Of a stretch of 43,425 nucleotides of DNA, positions 1-7,906 are shown one piece after another (the stretch's first letter is position 1; each line of letters begins with the position of its first letter). A program made the position numbers and the translations under genes. Origin of the DNA: Verrucomicrobiota bacterium (GTDB lineage Bacteria; Chlamydiota; Chlamydiia; Chlamydiales; JAEYWL01). The DNA lies in assembly GCA_023428915.1 (NCBI GenBank), contig JAEYWL010000078.1, positions 1 to 43,425 on the forward strand, in the 5' to 3' direction. The notes beneath the pieces are model-generated. The model worked only from the letters and a program-made list of their open reading frames with translations. It was not told the origin of the DNA and did no database searches.

Positions 1-881
1 ACTCCAATAATAGAACCTATAATTGTGTGCGTGGTGGAAACGGGTATGCCATAAAAAGTGGCGAGATACAAGGTGCAAGTTCCTGCAGATTCAGCGCAGA
101 ACCCATTGACAGGCTCAAGTTTGGTAATGCGCATTCCCATAGTTTTTACGATTCTCCACCCCCCTAAGGCCGTACCCAAAGCCATAGCTGCGTGGCAGGA
201 AATAATGATCCATGCCGTGCGTCCATCTTTTAGCGAAAGTTGCGCCTCGAGAGGCAAGTAACTTGCGGCATAGAGCAGCGCCATTATGACACCCATGGTC
301 TTTTGAGCATCATTTGCGCCGTGTCCTATGGAATACAATGCCGCACTAATCAGCTGGCCTTTGCGGAAAAGGCGATCGATTGCATGCGGGTGCCATTTTT
401 GAAATAGCCAATAAAGCGCCAGCATAAAGGCTACGCCAAGTATAAAGCCCATAATCGGCGCTACAAAGATAAAGAGAAATATTTTAACGAGCGTGTCCCA
501 ATGGAGGGCGTTTAAGCCGCCATGGGCAATGCCTGCACCGGCAAACCCGCCGATAAGTGCATGAGAGGAGCTGGTAGGAAGCTTTAACCACCATGTTGCC
601 AGATCCCAAATAATGGCCCCTGCCAGGCCAAAAAGCACTACAAATACATACAGGGAATCTTGAGGGTCTATGATAACAATATTCGAAATCGTATCGGCGA
701 CAAGCGGGGCAAAGAAAAACATGGCCACAAAATTAAAAAAAGCTGCCCATACAACTGCGGTTAAGGGTTTTAATACCCGTGTTGAAACAACTGTGGCAAT
801 CGAATTAGTTGCATCATGAAAGCCGTTGATTACATCAAACAAAAGGGCCGCCGAAACTGTAAGGACTACAAGCATAAGCAT
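1..881 (-). CDS. pit: PiT-family inorganic phosphate permease (3' end cut by window edge)
   Basis: I translated this strand by hand because the gene runs off the window and lacks its C-terminus. It begins ATG at 881, and about 293 residues are visible. The reading is a polytopic membrane protein with the duplicated PiT signatures: GFHDATNSIAT near residue 21 and GHGANDAQKTMG near residue 185, followed by VSTTHTIIGSIIG at the window edge. PiT proteins import phosphate across the inner membrane using an H+ or Na+ gradient. The ATG lies two bases after the stop of the upstream DUF47 gene, so the two are almost certainly co-transcribed and translationally coupled. That PiT/DUF47 pairing is widespread in bacteria and present in chlamydiae. 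Family assignment is firm; the exact substrate is inferred. Confidence 0.93.
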   Translation of the reverse strand, partial: MLMLVVLTVSAALLFDVINGFHDATNSIATVVSTRVLKPLTAVVWAAFFNFVAMFFFAPLVADTISNIVIIDPQDSLYVFVVLFGLAGAIIWDLATWWLKLPTSSSHALIGGFAGAGIAHGGLNALHWDTLVKIFLFIFVAPIMGFILGVAFMLALYWLFQKWHPHAIDRLFRKGQLISAALYSIGHGANDAQKTMGVIMALLYAASYLPLEAQLSLKDGRTAWIIISCHAAMALGTALGGWRIVKTMGMRITKLEPVNGFCAESAGTCTLYLATFYGIPVSTTHTIIGSIIG

Positions 882-883
882 GG

Positions 884-1510
884 CTAGCTGTACTCCAGTA
901 CAATTGCTTGCACTTGATCTGCAACATGCTTGCAGTGGTCGGTAGCCCTTTCTAGATTCTCATAGATTTCTTTCCATTTTATGATTGTCAAGGTGTCTTT
1001 GCCGCTGTCAAATAACCGTGCCATGCTTTCGCGCAGTAAAACATCTGCTTCGGTTTCACAAGCATGTATTTCATTGCAGCTGCTCCGAATGAGAGCGACA
1101 TTTTCGAGATTTTGAAGCCCTGCAACTGCTTTTTCAATAAGTTTAGCCGCCTTGACTAAGATCTCGGCAAACTGAATGGCCTCCGGCATAATAGGGAATA
1201 CTTTGTAGATGATGATTTTTTCAAACGCCTCATCGATGCTGTCGATAATGTCGTCCATAGTGGTGATAAGTTGGTAGATATCTTCACGGGCAATTGGCGT
1301 AATGAAACTTTTTTGCAGCTCTTCGCTGCATTCATGCGTGACTTTGTCGGCGGCATGTTCTAAGTTGTGGATGATGTCTGTATTGGCAATAGTAAGAGTC
1401 GCTTCCGAGGTTATTTGGTGGAAAGTGACTGCTGCAGAAACAATAATGGCACTTTGCTTATCAAAAAAATCAAAAAAATTAGTGCTGCGGGGCAATAATT
1501 TTGAAAACAT
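884..1510 (-). CDS. DUF47 / PhoU-like phosphate transport accessory protein
   Basis: 208 aa. I chose ATG 1510 (protein begins MFSKLLPRSTNFFDFF) over the longer reading from 1624 because family members normally start with this MFxKLLPRxxxFFxxF block and a GAGG Shine-Dalgarno sits just upstream. The extra 38 residues would be a hydrophobic, non-conserved tail. The protein is all-helical and PhoU-like, with the conserved segment around YQLITTMDDIIDSIDEAFEKI. DUF47 proteins accompany PiT permeases and are thought to modulate them. The downstream pit gene starts two bases after this stop, supporting a two-gene operon. The regulatory role comes from family knowledge and is not shown here. Confidence 0.9.
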   Translation of the reverse strand: MFSKLLPRSTNFFDFFDKQSAIIVSAAVTFHQITSEATLTIANTDIIHNLEHAADKVTHECSEELQKSFITPIAREDIYQLITTMDDIIDSIDEAFEKIIIYKVFPIMPEAIQFAEILVKAAKLIEKAVAGLQNLENVALIRSSCNEIHACETEADVLLRESMARLFDSGKDTLTIIKWKEIYENLERATDHCKHVADQVQAIVLEYS

Positions 1511-1703
1511 ACATACCTCTATAAAAAACATATATAAATTCAAACCGATAAAAATTAAACTGATATACCGAAATACATTCGAAAATTGGGAGTTTGACGA
1601 GGAGATGCCAAGATTTTGTCCCAAGCGAAGCTGTTGCCGACGCAGTCAAAAATCATGTTCCGCATGTGTTTCGGTATAACTACTCTTAGAAACAAGGTTT
1701 GCT

Positions 1704-2738
1704 ATGGCATATGATAAAGGCGTTCTGCTAGTCAATTTAGGTACTCCAAATTCTCCTAGAATTTCCGACGTGCACCGCTATCTCACCGAGTTTCTTACTG
1801 ATAAGCGGGTTATTGATATTCCCTGGTTAAGAAGGCAAATGCTTGTGAGAGGGCTTATTATTCCTAGCAGAATAAAGCAGTCAGCAGCCTCTTACGCTAA
1901 GATTTGGACAGAACAGGGCTCGCCGCTCTTAACCCACGCTTTGGATTGCCAAAAAAAACTGCAGCAATCAGCAGGTGAAGATTACGTAGTTGAGGTAGCA
2001 ATGCGTTATCAGAATCCGTCGATTGAAAAGGGGTTAGAGGCGCTGCTGGCGCACAAGCTCTCCAAGCTGCTCATTCTCCCGCTTTTTCCACAGTATGCTT
2101 CAGCCACAACAGGAACAGTGTATGAAAAGGTAATGCAGGTTCTGCGCAAACGAACAAATGTCCCCGAGTTGTTGTTTGCCGGGAGTTTTCCAACTCATCC
2201 CTTGATGATAGACGCCTTTGCAAGCAATGCAGAACCATTAGACCCGGCATCGTATGACCATATTCTCTTTAGCTTTCATGGTTTGCCCGAAAGGCAGTTG
2301 ATAAAGGCCGATGAAAGCGGCCAACGCTGTCTGCGCACCAAGGAATGCTGTCAAAAGATTTGTTCCACTAATCGCAACTGCTATTCAGCCCAGTGCCATG
2401 CCACAGCTCAAGCGATTGTAAATAGGCTGCGAATTCCCAAGGAAAAATACACTATAGCTTTTCAGTCCCGTTTAGGCAAAGAACCTTGGCTTCAGCCCTC
2501 TACACAAGAAGTGATGCTCGAATTACTGCGGCAAGGAAAGAAGAACCTTCTGGTATTTTCCCCTTCATTTGTATGCGACTGCTTGGAGACAACATTTGAA
2601 ATCGGCATGGAGTATAAGCAAGAATTTCTGCATGCCGGAGGAGAGCGTTTAGATCTGGTGCCGGGCCTAAACAGCACACCCGCTTGGATTATTACATTGG
2701 CAGCCATTTGCCAATCCTATTTTAATATTACTAGTTAA
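1704..2738 (+). CDS. hemH: Ferrochelatase
   Basis: 344 aa, normal length for the family. It catalyses insertion of Fe2+ into the porphyrin, the last step of protoheme synthesis. Visible landmarks are the N-terminal GVLLVNLGTPNSP block, the FSFHGLPERQL motif with the metal-handling His at about residue 192, and the C-terminal segment SPSFVCDCLETTFEIGMEY with the conserved acidic residues. Several cysteines follow the HGLP motif (CLRTKECCQKICS), suggesting a metal or Fe-S site as in some bacterial ferrochelatases; that is inference. The gene diverges from the DUF47/pit operon, leaving a shared ~190-bp promoter region. ATG 1704 is preceded by a weak purine stretch (AACAAGG). Confidence 0.95.
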   Translation: MAYDKGVLLVNLGTPNSPRISDVHRYLTEFLTDKRVIDIPWLRRQMLVRGLIIPSRIKQSAASYAKIWTEQGSPLLTHALDCQKKLQQSAGEDYVVEVAMRYQNPSIEKGLEALLAHKLSKLLILPLFPQYASATTGTVYEKVMQVLRKRTNVPELLFAGSFPTHPLMIDAFASNAEPLDPASYDHILFSFHGLPERQLIKADESGQRCLRTKECCQKICSTNRNCYSAQCHATAQAIVNRLRIPKEKYTIAFQSRLGKEPWLQPSTQEVMLELLRQGKKNLLVFSPSFVCDCLETTFEIGMEYKQEFLHAGGERLDLVPGLNSTPAWIITLAAICQSYFNITS

Positions 2739-2819
2739 TTAATTTTGGTTGAATAAAATAAAAAATTGTTTTAAAATTAATTAAATTAATATTTAAATAA
2801 TTATAGTAAAAGGAGTTTT

Positions 2820-3914
2820 ATGCAAGCGTTAACAAGAGTTTTTTCAGGATTTAGGGCAAGTGAACCAAGTGAACCCCCCAAAAAACCTCAGCAAATATTA
2901 ATAGAGCAATTAAGCTCAGATACCCTATCTCCTATTTTATACCCTGATCAGGCACGTTGTGTAGATTGCTTTGTAGCTGGAGCTAGAGAGAATAAAGAGG
3001 ATGCTGCATTTATTCAAAGCAGGGATCTGCTCTTTTTCGATGGTATTGTTCGTCTGGCAGATGGTACAGCGGATGGGAAAAAAATTGAAATTAAGGGCGG
3101 GGAGCTTTATATCCCGTTTTTTGCTTTGACAAAAGAAAAAAAAGAAATTTCCTTTTTTTTACCTTATTCTTTAATTCAAAAAGCTCAAGAAAATAATAAC
3201 AAGCTCCCTCCTCTTTTAATTAATGGAAAACAGATGGAGTTTTATATTCAGCCAGATGGCGACCCGCGTTTTTTCGTAGAAGATAATTTTATTGATGGAG
3301 TGGCTATAGATGTAAATGGGAAACAAGTGAAAAGAAATGAAGCTTGTATGAGAGTCACCCTGCAAGATATCTTTAAAAATGCCCTTCGTCAATCAGTGAA
3401 AGAATGTAAAAATGATATCCTTTGGGGGCCGGCTTCTACTCCTGTACCCATTGACCAGTTGAATAAGGTAAAAATGTATCCTATTTTTACCTGCAGCCAA
3501 GTCCAAAATAAAATGGAAGTAGCTGCTCTAACCAATGCGATTAACGTTTGCAAATCAGCTGTTCCAGATGCACTATTTGCCCAATTGAACGCAGATAACT
3601 GCAGTTATGGCAAGTTCCGTTTTAATGCTCAATCCTTTCAATTACACATGGAAATGGCAGGGTTGGGTCATAATGAATTATTTGGATATAAGGCGACTAA
3701 ACAGCACTGGTTGACAGAAGATAATTTAATCATCTTAAAGCAAGCGACTTATGAATTAAGGGAAGGCCAAGAGTTTGTCGAGAAAAACATCAAAGATAAT
3801 CAGCTGACGGTATTTAATTTTTCTGAGCATGGTATAACATTAGAACAAATGCAGAAAGCTAAAGAGTCTTATGAAAATGGCATGCTTATCTGGCATATTC
3901 CTGCACAAGCCTAG
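2820..3914 (+). CDS. Hypothetical protein with a decayed paralogue nearby
   Basis: 364 aa, preceded by AAAAGGAG just before the ATG and by about 80 bp of very AT-rich sequence that probably holds the promoter. I do not recognise a family. It has no signal peptide or membrane segment; the start is basic and Pro-containing (EPPKKPQQ), with a mixed alpha/beta-looking body. The last ~35 residues (QLTVFNFSEHGITLEQMQ..) are matched by a fragment at 5241-5366 (QLTLFNFSKHGIRYEQME..), so the gene belongs to a small family, one copy of which has been destroyed. It stands alone and ends at a strong hairpin. Plausibly a lineage-specific or secreted protein, but there is no direct evidence. Confidence 0.8.
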   Translation: MQALTRVFSGFRASEPSEPPKKPQQILIEQLSSDTLSPILYPDQARCVDCFVAGARENKEDAAFIQSRDLLFFDGIVRLADGTADGKKIEIKGGELYIPFFALTKEKKEISFFLPYSLIQKAQENNNKLPPLLINGKQMEFYIQPDGDPRFFVEDNFIDGVAIDVNGKQVKRNEACMRVTLQDIFKNALRQSVKECKNDILWGPASTPVPIDQLNKVKMYPIFTCSQVQNKMEVAALTNAINVCKSAVPDALFAQLNADNCSYGKFRFNAQSFQLHMEMAGLGHNELFGYKATKQHWLTEDNLIILKQATYELREGQEFVEKNIKDNQLTVFNFSEHGITLEQMQKAKESYENGMLIWHIPAQA

Positions 3915-3924
3915 ACTAATAATG

Positions 3925-3954
3925 GGTAAGATTCTGTTATTTCAGAATCTTACC
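3925..3954 (+). terminator. 12-bp hairpin after the 364-aa gene
   Basis: GGTAAGATTCTG, loop TTATTT, CAGAATCTTACC: a perfect 12-bp stem starting 10 bases after the stop codon. The tail is AAATCTTATCC and not a clean U-run, so it may act as a transcript-end stabiliser or an imperfect terminator. Confidence 0.5.
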
Positions 3955-3970
3955 AAATCTTATCCAATAA

Positions 3971-4035
3971 TAGACATCTTTCAAAACTCGCTTTGGTTGC
4001 TAAAATTAGACATTTTTGAGCAGCTTTTTCGAAAA
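3971..4035 (+). repeat. Dispersed ~66-bp repeat, copy A
   Basis: By eye about 78 percent identical to 11477-11542. Shared blocks are CGCTTTG, AAAATT, ATTTTTGAGC and AGCTTTTT. Copy A keeps the left arm CTCGCT, while copy B keeps a matching right arm AGCGAG, so the ancestral form was probably a hairpin. Both copies lie at the 3' side of a rightward gene. Confidence 0.55.
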
Positions 4036-4085
4036 GCCGCAAAGTACGCCGATCGTACAATTAAAGAATAACATTGTATTTTGTT

Positions 4086-4259
4086 CGCAAATTTGATAAC
4101 ATAAAATCAAAAATTTTTTTATGGTAATGTGGCTGCTGTATTATATTTCATGGGATTATAAAAGAAGATAGTGTTCCTCCTATAGAAATCGAAAAGGCAA
4201 TACAGCGACGAAAAAATTTTGAAACGAATCCAAAAGCTCACACATATGAGGAGGATTGA
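4086..4259 (+). pseudogene. Frameshifted HigB/RelE-like toxin remnant
   Basis: No intact ORF is present, but consecutive frames read as the C-terminal half of a HigB (phage Gp49-like) toxin. One frame gives YGNVAAVLYF, corresponding to the family's core strand. A frame change then gives FHGIIKEDSVPPIEIEKA followed by IQRRKNF, matching the typical hGFxKKxxxTPxxEIExAxxRxxxY ending. The stop at 4257-4259 is one base before the antitoxin ATG, exactly the toxin-antitoxin order and spacing of higBA. At least one further frame change upstream (RKFDNIKSKIF) and the missing N-terminus indicate inactivation. The identification rests on short motifs read by eye. Confidence 0.5.
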
Positions 4260-4260
4260 A

Positions 4261-4608
4261 ATGAGTAAAGAAAAATACAAACCCACAGATGACGCTGTTA
4301 AGATTTTGCATCAACGTTTTATTGGTGATGATCCTGAAAAACTTGCTGAATTGGAAAAAATTCGAGCAAATAACGATATAGCAAGAAAGATTTATGATTT
4401 GCGTATGAAAGCGGGGCTTTCACAAAGAGCACTTGCCAAGCTTGTTGGGACAACAGCCTCTGTTATCTGCAGACTAGAAGATGCTGATTATGAAGGGCAC
4501 TCTTTAGCTATGTTAAATCGAATTGCAGCGGCTTTAGATAAGCGAGTTGAGATTCGTTTTCTTCCTATTAAAAGAAGCCCCCATTTGAAACGTGCTCATG
4601 TCTCCTAA
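4261..4608 (+). CDS. HigA-like XRE-family antitoxin / transcriptional regulator
   Basis: 115 aa from ATG 4261, chosen because GAGGAGG lies eight bases upstream and the 14 residues of the longer ORF would overlap this site. The C-terminal half holds a Cro/C1-type helix-turn-helix at about residues 38-95: IYDLRMKAGLSQRALAKLVG, then TTASVICRLEDADYEGHS and LAMLNRIAAALDKRVEIRF. This arrangement is typical of HigA antitoxins, which neutralise a HigB mRNase and repress their own promoter. The toxin frame immediately upstream is broken, so this is probably an orphan antitoxin kept as a regulator or still decaying. It could also simply be a solitary XRE regulator. Confidence 0.8.
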   Translation: MSKEKYKPTDDAVKILHQRFIGDDPEKLAELEKIRANNDIARKIYDLRMKAGLSQRALAKLVGTTASVICRLEDADYEGHSLAMLNRIAAALDKRVEIRFLPIKRSPHLKRAHVS

Positions 4609-5240
4609 TTTACTGTTTTAATCCCCTTGCAGTTGTTTCAAAAAGAACTTTTCCTTTTCCATCTTGACTTGTATGGTGTCTAAAATTAAATTTTTTAGTA
4701 GGGGAGGCTCATAAAAACAGTCGCTGATTTTTTTGCGATAGTTCTGCGAACTTTGCAGCTCTTTTGTAATAACCAGCATAAATTAACATCCTGATTTTTT
4801 TAGAGCCTCCCTATGCTGTGAGTTACCACACTAGCTGCAACTTACCGATCCTATTTCTGATGGCTTGGTACCAGCTTGATTCTGGAGGTATAAGAGCCTG
4901 CAAGCGTTGTCTTTCCTTTTCAAAAAATGCGATTCGCTCTGATTTGCTAGGATGAGTAAAATCAAATCTATCTTCTCCTGTTCAGTGAATCTAAAGTTTG
5001 AAATTTTATGCCTAAAATTTAAGAGGCTCAATTTAAGTGCTTCACTAGTTGCGCTGTAGAGCGGCAAGCTGAAAAGCATGGGACTAAAATAGTTTGTGAG
5101 AAATGGCAGCTCACAGTTGAGGCGAGTATTTTTTCCATATATTACCTAAAAATTAAAATGATTAACCTGAATGTTTATTTTTATTTAACAGGAAATTAGT
5201 TTGCAATTATCTAGCGGCGATGTGGGGACTTATCCTACAA
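4609..5240 (+). other. Gene-poor decayed stretch
   Basis: I see no convincing intact gene. An 82-codon leftward frame (5079 to 4831) is open but has no clear family or ribosome site. The patch 4812-4880 weakly resembles 5990-6058. From about 5165 a rightward frame opens (KLVCNYLAAMWGLILQ) and runs into the paralogue fragment that follows. The stretch is best read as eroded coding DNA. Confidence 0.5.
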
Positions 5241-5366
5241 GGTGAAGAGTATCAACTAACTCTATTTAATTTTTCTAAGCATGGCATAAGATACGAGCAG
5301 ATGGAGAGAGCTGAGGAATCTTATAAAGATGGTTTTCTCATTTGGGATATTCCAGCAAAGGCTTAA
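5241..5366 (+). pseudogene. C-terminal fragment of a paralogue of the 2820-3914 protein
   Basis: The frame reads GEEYQLTLFNFSKHGIRYEQ, then MERAEESYKDGFLIWDIP and AKA before a TAA stop. This aligns without gaps to the last ~37 residues of the 364-aa protein (QLTVFNFSEHGITLEQ / MQKAKESYENGMLIWHIP / AQA). The preceding frame does not match the longer protein, so only the tail of a former duplicate survives. Confidence 0.75.
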
Positions 5367-5392
5367 TTATTTGGTTTCTGCCCTTGCGAGAC

Positions 5393-5473
5393 TGTGAAAA
5401 ATGACGTCTGTTTTAGATTTGGAGTGCTGCGACTCGTCGCAGCTTTCCCCATGTTCGACTTGTCGAACATATA
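5393..5473 (+). repeat. Twin-hairpin dispersed repeat, copy 1
   Basis: The core (5416-5471) contains two adjacent palindromes: TGCGACTCGTCGCA and TGTTCGACTTGTCGAACA, separated by GCTTTCCCCA. Two further copies in the same orientation are at 16785-16840 and 22774-22829. Similarity to copy 2 extends about 25 bp upstream (AAAAATG.CGTC.GTTTT). Confidence 0.85.
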
Positions 5474-5517
5474 CGGAATGCCAAATAGATACTTGAGAAG
5501 GTTTTACATATTCTCAT

Positions 5518-5806
5518 AATCCCTTTGAAAGATATGCAGATGATCTAGTAGTACATTGCAAAACAGAGAAAGAAGCAAAACTTCTTTTAGAGGAAATCAC
5601 GAAAAGATTTTTAGAATGCCACTTAGAATTACATCATGAGAAACCAAAATCGTGTATTACAAGGACTCAAATAGAACAGAATGAAATACATAGACATGGT
5701 TTTAATCAATTGGGCAAAGAAGAAATATGATAAGTTAAAGCGAAGCTGCCGATGTACGGTTCTGTGAGGGCCAAAAGTGAAATCCATTGGGCTGCTCGGC
5801 GACACT
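5518..5806 (+). mobile_element. Group II intron remnant (RT fragment plus domain V/VI-like 3' end)
   Basis: The frame 5518-5730 reads NPFERYADDLVVHCKTEKEA, continues LLLEEITKRFLECHLELHHE and KPKSC, then stops. YADD is the catalytic core of group II intron reverse transcriptases, and the xxRYADDxVVHC..A..LL..xxxRxxECxLELHxEKxK context is diagnostic. Downstream, 5756-5806 carries GTACGGTTCTGTGAGGGCC followed by a GTGAAATCC and TTGGGC stem and TGCTCGGCGAC. This resembles the 3' half of domain V, domain VI and the intron 3' end. The N-terminal RT, the maturase and the ribozyme 5' domains are missing, so the element is dead. Confidence 0.75.
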
Positions 5807-6180
5807 TATTCTGTCGCTGCTAACCGCAGCTCGATTATATAATATCTCCTAACCCCACGTTCCGGCACGCCTGCGGCGGCCTTCACGCGGGGCTAATAAC
5901 TGTCAGCGCTGCTGCGCTTCATTTATTTTGTCAGGGTCAGTTACTATAAAACAGCCTTTTGCAAAGGCTACTTATGTTATTAACCTCTCTGCGGTGTGAA
6001 TCACCAGCCTAACTGGAGTTTGCCTATTACTGAAATGTATGGCTAATAGCTTGAATAGATAAATTCATAAGTATCTTTTAATAAAATTTTAGGGGCGAAA
6101 TTATAGTATTAAATGAATGTTGACAATTTATATACATCAGGGTTTATTCAGATTAAAGAAAAAATCAAAAGGGATAAGTT
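5807..6180 (+). other. Intergenic region with GC-rich imperfect palindrome
   Basis: No gene is seen. A GC-rich imperfect hairpin lies at 5853-5892 (CCCCACGT...CGCC, TGC, GGCG...ACGCGGGG), followed by AGCGC-TGCT-GCGCT at 5905-5918 and a clean 7-bp stem AGCCTTT-TGC-AAAGGCT at 5953-5969. The remainder, up to 6180, is AT-rich and probably contains the lemA promoter; AAAAGGGATAAGTT precedes the lemA ATG. Confidence 0.5.
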
Positions 6181-6774
6181 ATGACTACTACAATTATTAT
6201 ACTTGTCGTCATAGCACTGTTAGTGCTGTGGGGCATTGGAATTTATAACCGCCTCGTCCGTTTGCGCAATCAGGTCAAAAATGCTTGGAGCCAAATCGAT
6301 GTGCAATTGCAAAGGCGCTATGATTTGATTCCAAATTTAGTGGAAACTGTTAAAGGCTACATGACCTATGAAAAAGGCACTTTAGAGGCAGTTGTCAATG
6401 CAAGGGCGCAGGCAATGGCTGCCAGAAATAAAGTGGAGCAGGCAGGCGGCCCCACAGAACAGGGAAATTTAAAAGAATTAATGGCAGCTGAAAGCACCTT
6501 GAAAGGCGCTATGGGTAATTTCTTTGCACTTGCTGAGAATTATCCCCAATTAAGGGCCAGTGAAAACATGCAGAAATTGCAGGAGGAATTGAGCTCAACA
6601 GAGAATAAAGTCGCTTTTGCCAGACAGGCCTATAACGACCAGGTGCTTGCTTACAACAATGCGCAGCAAGAGTTTCCAGCTGTATTGGTTGCGGCATCTC
6701 TTGGGCATCACCCTGCAGATCTCTATGAGGTGCAGGATGCAGAGGCTAAACAAGCTGTAAAAGTGAGTTTTTAG
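6181..6774 (+). CDS. lemA: LemA family membrane protein
   Basis: 197 aa, typical length. It has a single N-terminal membrane anchor (residues ~4-20, IIILVVIALLVLWGIGIY), then the hallmark block YNRLVRLRNQVKNAWSQIDV with QLQRRYDLIPNLVETVKGY. This is followed by a long alpha-helical cytoplasmic or periplasmic bundle ending near AYNDQVLAYNNAQQEFPA. The function is not settled in the family. lemA is very commonly followed by htpX or another M48 protease, as here with a seven-base gap, suggesting a joint role in membrane protein quality control or processing. Confidence 0.93.
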   Translation: MTTTIIILVVIALLVLWGIGIYNRLVRLRNQVKNAWSQIDVQLQRRYDLIPNLVETVKGYMTYEKGTLEAVVNARAQAMAARNKVEQAGGPTEQGNLKELMAAESTLKGAMGNFFALAENYPQLRASENMQKLQEELSSTENKVAFARQAYNDQVLAYNNAQQEFPAVLVAASLGHHPADLYEVQDAEAKQAVKVSF

Positions 6775-6781
6775 GTAGCAC

Positions 6782-7762
6782 ATGGATTTTTGGGAGCAGC
6801 AGCGGCGCGCTAAACGCGAGACGACTATTTACATCATTATCTTTTTTCTTATGACAGCTGCCGTGGCTGCAGCAGCCGAATTTGCTATGCGCATGTTTGC
6901 GCAAGAGGCTTATGACCCCACCTTTCCATTGATCGGAGCTGCATTTGCCTCAATTACTTTTTTGGCTGCAGCCTATAACTATTTAATGTACAGAAGCAAT
7001 GGAGGAGGCTATGTAGCAGAGTCGCTCGGTGCGATGAAAGTTGACCCTCAGACTGCTGACCCTGGATTGCGCCAGCTGGTTAATGTGGTTGAAGAGATGG
7101 CTGTGGCGTCTTCATTGCCGGTGCCGGAAATCTATTTGCTTGACGCCCCTGCTATCAATGCTTTTGCAGCCGGCCTTGTAGCGGAAAATTCTGCCATATG
7201 CGTCACAACAGGCGCATTGCGGACTTTAAATCGCGATGAATTGCAAGGGGTAATTGCCCATGAGTTTGGCCATATTTACAATCGCGATATGCGCATAACG
7301 TTGATTTTAGCAGCGTTGGTTATGGGTTTCTTTGTCCTTATCTATATAGGGCTGCGCATTTTGCAATTTTCAAGCTTAAGTTCGAGGGAAGAAGAAAAGA
7401 AGGGCAACCCGGTAATGCTGGCGGCGCTTATCCTTATTGCTGCCGGAGCAATCTCCTGGCTTGGAGGCGCTATTTTAAGAAGCTGCGTCAGCCGTCAACG
7501 GGAGTATCTGGCAGACGCTTCTGCAGTGCAATTTACCCGTAATCCAAATGGCATTTTAGGGGCTCTCAAAAAAATTGAAGTGGAATCAAAGCAGCAAATG
7601 CCGGCGCAAGGAGGCGCTTATGCCCACATGTACTTTGACCATCGCTCTTTTTGGGATTTTCTTTTTGCTACCCATCCCCCTTTAAGTAAACGCATAGAGG
7701 CAATCGAGGGGCGCAAGTTTGAGGAAGCGAATACAGAAAACCACACACCGCCTGCCCTTTAA
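6782..7762 (+). CDS. htpX: HtpX-like M48 membrane zinc metalloprotease
   Basis: 326 aa. Two N-terminal membrane helices (about residues 16-38 and 48-68) precede a protease domain with the zinc motif HEFGH (His160, Glu161, His164, in GVIAHEFGHIYNRDM). The third zinc ligand is Glu241 in REYLADASAV. A further hydrophobic pair lies between them (residues ~175-195 and 215-235). HtpX degrades damaged or misfolded inner-membrane proteins with its active site facing the cytoplasm. It follows lemA with a seven-base gap and almost certainly shares its transcript. Confidence 0.93.
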   Translation: MDFWEQQRRAKRETTIYIIIFFLMTAAVAAAAEFAMRMFAQEAYDPTFPLIGAAFASITFLAAAYNYLMYRSNGGGYVAESLGAMKVDPQTADPGLRQLVNVVEEMAVASSLPVPEIYLLDAPAINAFAAGLVAENSAICVTTGALRTLNRDELQGVIAHEFGHIYNRDMRITLILAALVMGFFVLIYIGLRILQFSSLSSREEEKKGNPVMLAALILIAAGAISWLGGAILRSCVSRQREYLADASAVQFTRNPNGILGALKKIEVESKQQMPAQGGAYAHMYFDHRSFWDFLFATHPPLSKRIEAIEGRKFEEANTENHTPPAL

Positions 7763-7798
7763 GAATTCTTAACACAAATATGTTAGCTTGATACTTTA

Positions 7799-7888
7799 AA
7801 CCCGACTTGCTACCTTCTAAGAGTCAGATTCGAGCTCTTAGAGAGAAAATAATTTCGAATATGACTTTATAAGGTAGCAAGCCGGGTT
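7799..7888 (+). repeat. Long inverted repeat with nested inner hairpin
   Basis: The outer 18-bp arms are AACCCGACTTGCTACCTT (7799-7816) and AAGGTAGCAAGCCGGGTT (7871-7888), paired with one mismatch. Inside lies a second perfect 8-bp stem, TCTAAGAG (7816-7823) with CTCTTAGA (7835-7842). The structure sits between htpX and the next rightward gene. It could be a transcript-end structure, a small structured RNA or a miniature mobile element. Confidence 0.75.
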
Positions 7889-7906
7889 CTAACCAATGCA
7901 TAAAGT

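Noticed and set aside
4831..5079. 82-codon leftward open frame
   Set aside because: No ribosome site, no recognised motif, and it sits in a clearly decayed region; possibly a remnant but not supportable as a gene.
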